DNA of 64,000 bases from positions 5,656,208 through 5,720,207 of the forward strand of contig CM060203.1 of the NCBI GenBank assembly GCA_030562195.1. Reading direction: 5' to 3'. Positions 59,316-64,000 of this stretch are shown piece by piece. The number at the start of each line of letters is the position of its first letter. Within the stretch, counting starts at the first letter, position 1. A model generated the notes under the pieces. The model had not been told where the DNA came from and ran no database searches. It worked only from the letters and a program-made list of their open reading frames with translations. The translations under genes and the position numbers were made by a program. Origin of the DNA: Nipponacmea schrenckii (taxonomy: Eukaryota; Mollusca; Gastropoda; Lottiidae).

Positions 59316-62030
59316 TCGGCTATCAGTATCTTTCGAATGGAAAATTGGTATATTTTTCGATATACATGTTCAATTATGGTATTAATATTTCAGATTGTAG
59401 TCGCCATGTACTAACTCATGATGATTTTTAGCTTGACTAGTTCATTTTGAATCAATGACATAGTTTAGCAGTCTACTTCACCTACTATAGTCACGACATA
59501 CATACACCAGGTCATTAAGAAGCAGGTATACAAACAGTACTCATTACAGAAGGTGATTAATAACGTCATGAACACAGAAATAACTTTCGAAGAAATTACA
59601 GAAAGTAATCTTCTATGAGAATCCTTTCAAAAATATATTTATTTAATATTATATAATTTTCTCCCAATATATACACTAAATGTTTCATTCTTATAACACC
59701 GAAACAAAAAATACATATATATACATGTACATTTAAAACTATTTTTCTGTGTTTATCTTTTATGGCCTACCGAAAAATACTTTTTTTACAAAAATAAAAA
59801 AAAGCTACAAATATAAACAATCCATAGCGTCCCGGCTTATTCTCGAGAAAATCAGGAGTAAATGCTTCTGTATGGGTGCACTGAAAGACTATTCTAGTGT
59901 AAGCAAACATGATATTGGTTACTATAGAAAACAGACGCTGAAATTGTGGCCTTTACTATATCTAAGAATCTTAAATAATCGTGAGTAATCGGATGGAATA
60001 CAACTTAAATGGACCGAGCTTTCTCCTGTTAGTAGATTCAGATTGATGACATGCATGTATTGACCAGATATCGTACAAGTTTGAATCATCTTAAAATTAG
60101 GTCGACCAAAGATTATCATTTTTCCTTAGCGGTGGTTAATATATAATAATAGTATTCATTATTGTAATATCTAATAGAGACTACAATTGTTACTAGGCAG
60201 ATTCAATATACGCGATTGGGAAGAAATGCATTATATATTCATTAAACGCTGGTAATTCACCTTTTTCTCGTTTTAGTACGATCGTCCAACGATTATCACG
60301 ATTACGGCCTCTAGGTCTATCATCTTATTTAGAATACCTTACTTTGAACGTGATAAAACGTGATATGATTTATGATTGTGAAGAGCGCATTACATGCATT
60401 TGAGGGAATTGACGGGGAGTATTTTTGACCATTTACCAAATTTTCAATACTTAAGCAAAATCATTGTGTTTTACCTGAACACTATTTCATTCGTCTAACA
60501 ATTAGTTGACATTGTAAACTTATTGATATGAATATTTGTATTTATCAGATTGAAATTTTCGGTTATCTTGTCATTCAATTCGTGATAATTTTCTTTAAGC
60601 ATAATCGAACCACGAAATATGAATTGTAATTGGGTACATTGTTATCGTGCCGTTACTTAATCTTAAATCATTACAGTAAGAAAATAAAACTATCGTGAGA
60701 GTCACAATCATACACTTACAAAGCACATCACATATTGACTCGCCTTCACATGTTCAGACTAGTTCAACTACCAATGACTCTTCGCAAACGGAGGGAACTA
60801 TGTTAATATTGATATGGATACCACGCCGTTTTCATATTAACTTAATTAATGACTATGTTTTCTCGAAAAAATCTTTTAAGCTTGGCAATCTCTTTTATCT
60901 TCTGTTCTTTAACTCCACAATGTGACAAGGATCTGGGAAATAATCCAGGTTCATTGAAAATTATCAACAAAAATAGATCTGTTATAACATAACTCATTTA
61001 AAACCAGAAACGTGAAACCTTGGGAGACATTTGCCACATTGTTGGATAATTTAGAACATTCCAAAGTAATCCAGGTCTCTTTCATATTAAAGACTCTTTT
61101 TTTATCGTTCCTCACTGCTATCCATGCAAATTCTTATAACCAGAGCGTTCCCATTATATCCATTGATACCCGCTAGACTTCCAGTTACTTAACATTGCAG
61201 AAAAACAATTTCAAAAAAAGAATCTCTGACGAGTATTTCTTAATGTCAAAAATATCACCACAAGTCGATAAAAGTGCAAAACTAAGAGGCCCATGGAAGT
61301 TTTTTTTCAATTTTACTGAGGTTTAGTGATATTTTTCATATCAAGAAAGATGAGTTTGAAATTTTATTTATCACCCAATATTGCTGGTAGTTAATACAGA
61401 AAGAAATAATAATTTAAGCGTTATCTCTAAGGAAGATATAGTGTTGTATATAACGCTTTATTTCATACAAGCGATATCTACGATAGGATACCTGATTGGT
61501 TGAAAAATATAAAAGACACCTCTATTCATACACTTTATAACAATATATTTGGCTTTGATTTTAAGACCAAGTTGTCTACAAGCATTACTTTAGATAACCA
61601 CAAAAAATGTACCCCATTTCTATAACATATATAAGTATATAATGAAAAGGATGTACAATTGGGATAAGAGTTAATATTATTAGGTGATGGAAGGAGGACG
61701 TGTTAAGAATAGAGATAACTGTAATCCAATTATTACATGATTTATTATTACACAAGAGAATGCGTATTACATTTATTATTGAAGTAATCAATATTTCATA
61801 AGATTAATGCTAGAAAAAATCGGGAAATGTACATATAAATATATTATGAAATTATGAATTGCGGTTATAATGTCGTCTTTCTCTTTGTAATACATCCCAT
61901 TTGCTTATGAACAGAATAATATTGTGGAATGACAAGCAAAATCTGCATTAACATGGAGAAAGAAGTTTACGATAGATAAAGGATCAACCTTGGAAAGCAC
62001 TGTCCGTGAAGTCTAATCACCTTGTCAGTG
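59316..62030. other. No gene recognised
   Basis: AT-rich. Short frames at 59749-59988 and 60695-60925 show no known features. Confidence 0.4.
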
Positions 62031-62039
62031 ACCTCTAAC

Positions 62040-62190
62040 ATTAATAATTATAATAAACTCTTTATTTTACATTGGTACGAGTTACGCCCATTACACAAGG
62101 TCATGGTTCTGTCTTAACATTCAACCCATGGGGCAAAACAATGGATGATATGGAATAAAAACACACAATTATTTCAATGTACAATTTGTT
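62040..62190 (-). repeat. Retroposon 3' end, second copy of family B2
   Basis: On the minus strand, GACAGAACCATGACCTTGTG and ACCAATGTAAAATAAAGAGT lead into TTTATTATAATTATTAATG, as in 34751-34905. Confidence 0.6.
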
Positions 62191-62611
62191 TACAAGTAAG
62201 TGTGTATTAAGTGGACAGATATATGTTCCTGCGATCAAGTACATGATCGAGAAACTGCAAAAGTAATAAGCCTACACTTATCGGTGAATTTTTTTTCTTA
62301 AGCATCAGTACCTCATAAGCGTCTCAGAGCTCATTCTTCAAAACAATTCCACAAGAATATGAGTATTAATCTTTTCTTCAGGAAATATTTCCCGAAATAA
62401 ATTTTAAACACAATGATCAATGCAACCAACATATTTATATCTAAGTAAAAAAAAAACAAAAAACATATAAAGCATGCAGTGTTAATCATGTAAAATTTAG
62501 AACTAGTGCGTAATTCATCCAGGAAAGACAGCTTGAAACAATATAATACATTAATAATATTGAAAAACGTCTGGTGACACGAAATTAACGTTTAAAATAA
62601 CACCTCCCTTT

Positions 62612-62775
62612 TTTATCAAAATAGCTTGTCAGACATGGAAATATACGATTACATTTGGCATTAATAATCACCCTTATGAAATATTCAATCATATACTTCT
62701 TTTGAACGTTGTGTGGTGATAAAAATCATCAAGTTTAATCAAAATCCGTCCAGAATTGTACCTTATAGAGCGTCC
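62612..62775 (+). mobile_element. Pearl/Helentron-like element, decayed 5' part
   Basis: AAAATAGCTTGTCAGACATG + GAAATATACG resembles the 5' end of the copies at 12258 and 43525. It is followed by ATGAAATATTCAATC and a unit-like AATCAAAATCCGTCCAGAAT + TGTACCTTATAGAGCG. No 3' end is seen. Confidence 0.5.
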
Positions 62776-63312
62776 CTTATTTGGTAGTCTTGTTATGTAT
62801 TTCTATTATCGTCGCGTCCACGTTAGTTATCGAGCTATATACATGATGTATACCCCAACACGTTGTTATCATTCATACTTTCCGATCATCTTGAATCCTT
62901 CTAAAAGATGTTATTCCAGACAAAGCTTTTACTCGGCTAGCCAAACCATGGTATAATGTATCCTAGGCGACCGTCCGGGTTACCTTGATTGCTCTTCAAA
63001 AAAAACTGCTCGCGTGCTAACCAGGTATGACAGGTAGACAAGGAATTATTGAATTATCAAAGCACTCTGCACTATGTTCTTTTTTCAGTAGTAAAGTAAT
63101 TCGATGTGCACATTTGATATACATACCCCAGGTGATATACAGAACTTATGTGTCGTTCTTACAAAGAAATAACACGAACATAGAAATGACATGGACATTT
63201 AAATCGCTACCTAAGACAAAATCAGTTAAGAAAGATCATACACATTACTGTGTTCATGTAACCTAGGTGATCAAATCAATTAGTTAAGATCTTGTGTCAC
63301 CTCTTTTGTTTT

Positions 63313-63545
63313 TACGCTTTTTTACGCAGATCGGAGGGACTGACATGGAAAAAGCGTCTAATAAACAGTAAACGGAGGCCCAACATGTGCTACAGGCTGT
63401 GCACGTTAAACATCCCCCGACAGTTGTAAATCGAAAAAGAGCAGGCTAATGCCGCCCGCGGTCCTGGCAAAATTTCCCTCATAGCACATTGCGTCTTCAT
63501 TAGCCCAGAAGTAGGACGTAAAACTACATTCATTTCATTTTCATT
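63313..63545 (+). repeat. SINE family A, 5'-truncated copy
   Basis: CGGAGGGACTGACATGGAAA, AGCAGGCTAATGCCGC, ATTTCCCTCATAGCACATTG, AGTAGGACGTAAAACTACAT and a TTCATTTCATTTTCATTT tail parallel 303-640. The tRNA-like head is missing. Confidence 0.75.
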
Positions 63546-63739
63546 TGTTCAAATCAATTAGTTAAGAATTTTTTTCGCCTGTTTTTTTTTACACAGTAAT
63601 CTTATATGTATTAGTGTTTTAGTGAAGTGGTTCATTTAAGTCACACCTCCGAGCAGGGAGTCTACGGTGGCTGGTATACGCCACCAAATTTACAATATGC
63701 ATTTTTTTTTATGTGGTAGTGATTTTGACTTTTGTATTT

Positions 63740-64000
63740 TAAACTTGATTTTCACCTTGGTGAAAATACTTTCCACCTGGGTGAAAAGTCCAGACTTAAA
63801 CATCAAATTTTTCGACTTTTCACCGGGGTGAAAATACTTTCCACCTGGGTGAAAAGTCTCGACTTAAACATCAAATTTTTCGACTTTTCACCGAGGTGAA
63901 AATACTTTCCACCTGGGTGAAAAGTCCAGACTTAAACATCAAATTTTTTCGACTTTCCACCTAGGTGAAAAGACTTTCCACCTGGATGAAAAGTCTCGAC
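63740..64000. repeat. Palindrome-bearing tandem repeat, 68-bp unit, cut by window end
   Basis: The unit contains TTTTCACCGGGGTGAAAA, then ACTTTCCACCTGGGTGAAAA, then GTC(C/T)(A/C)GACTTAAACATCAAAT. GACTTTTCACC-type starts recur at 63814, 63882 and 63951 (68-69 bp). Two near-palindromes occur per unit. The array continues past the window. Confidence 0.93.

Overview
The window is nuclear DNA of an animal, most likely a marine mollusc and probably a gastropod. It is AT-rich, its genes are split by GT-AG introns, and it carries repeat types common in mollusc genomes: tRNA-headed SINEs, pearl/Helentron-like elements with internal tandem repeats and ACGG tracts, a Penelope-like retroelement and fold-back MITEs. 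The lineage call is an inference from gene and repeat style, not from a marker gene.

Layout. 1-9.2 kb has no recognisable gene; it holds a SINE, MITEs and a 33-bp minisatellite at 3.7-4.7 kb. 9.2-10.6 kb (minus) is a two-exon secreted lipocalin. 10.6-16 kb is repeats, including one pearl/Helentron-like element. 16.0-29.8 kb (minus) is a complete 19-exon TAF5 gene (TFIID subunit, 668 aa by my splice model). An intronless RING/B-box TRIM-like gene lies in the opposite orientation inside its largest intron. At 30.0-30.9 kb (plus) is RPL41, head to head with TAF5 across about 200 bp that must hold both promoters. From 34.0 kb to at least 57.3 kb (minus) is the 3' part of a receptor tyrosine kinase of the Trk/MuSK/ROR group: membrane-proximal EGF-like module, TM helix, NPxY juxtamembrane motif and intact kinase domain; its N-terminal exons are not in view. 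The 8-kb intron between its EGF and TM exons holds a dead Penelope-like element and a duplicated pearl-like element. 57.3-64 kb has no firm gene; it holds a 24-bp minisatellite, SINEs, and a palindrome-rich 68-bp repeat that runs off the window end.

The genes are not a pathway. TAF5 (general transcription) and RPL41 (ribosome) are both housekeeping and probably share a promoter. The most unusual structures are two TAF5 introns filled with minisatellites. One repeats the authentic exon-6 5' splice site about 14 times, and use of any copy would put a stop codon in frame. The other array is an entire intron whose unit shares sequence with the first bases of the next exon. Other notable items are a perfect 40-bp palindrome with no spacer, a possible 33-nt in-frame microexon in the kinase gene, and an orphan ZNF862-like first exon inside TAF5.
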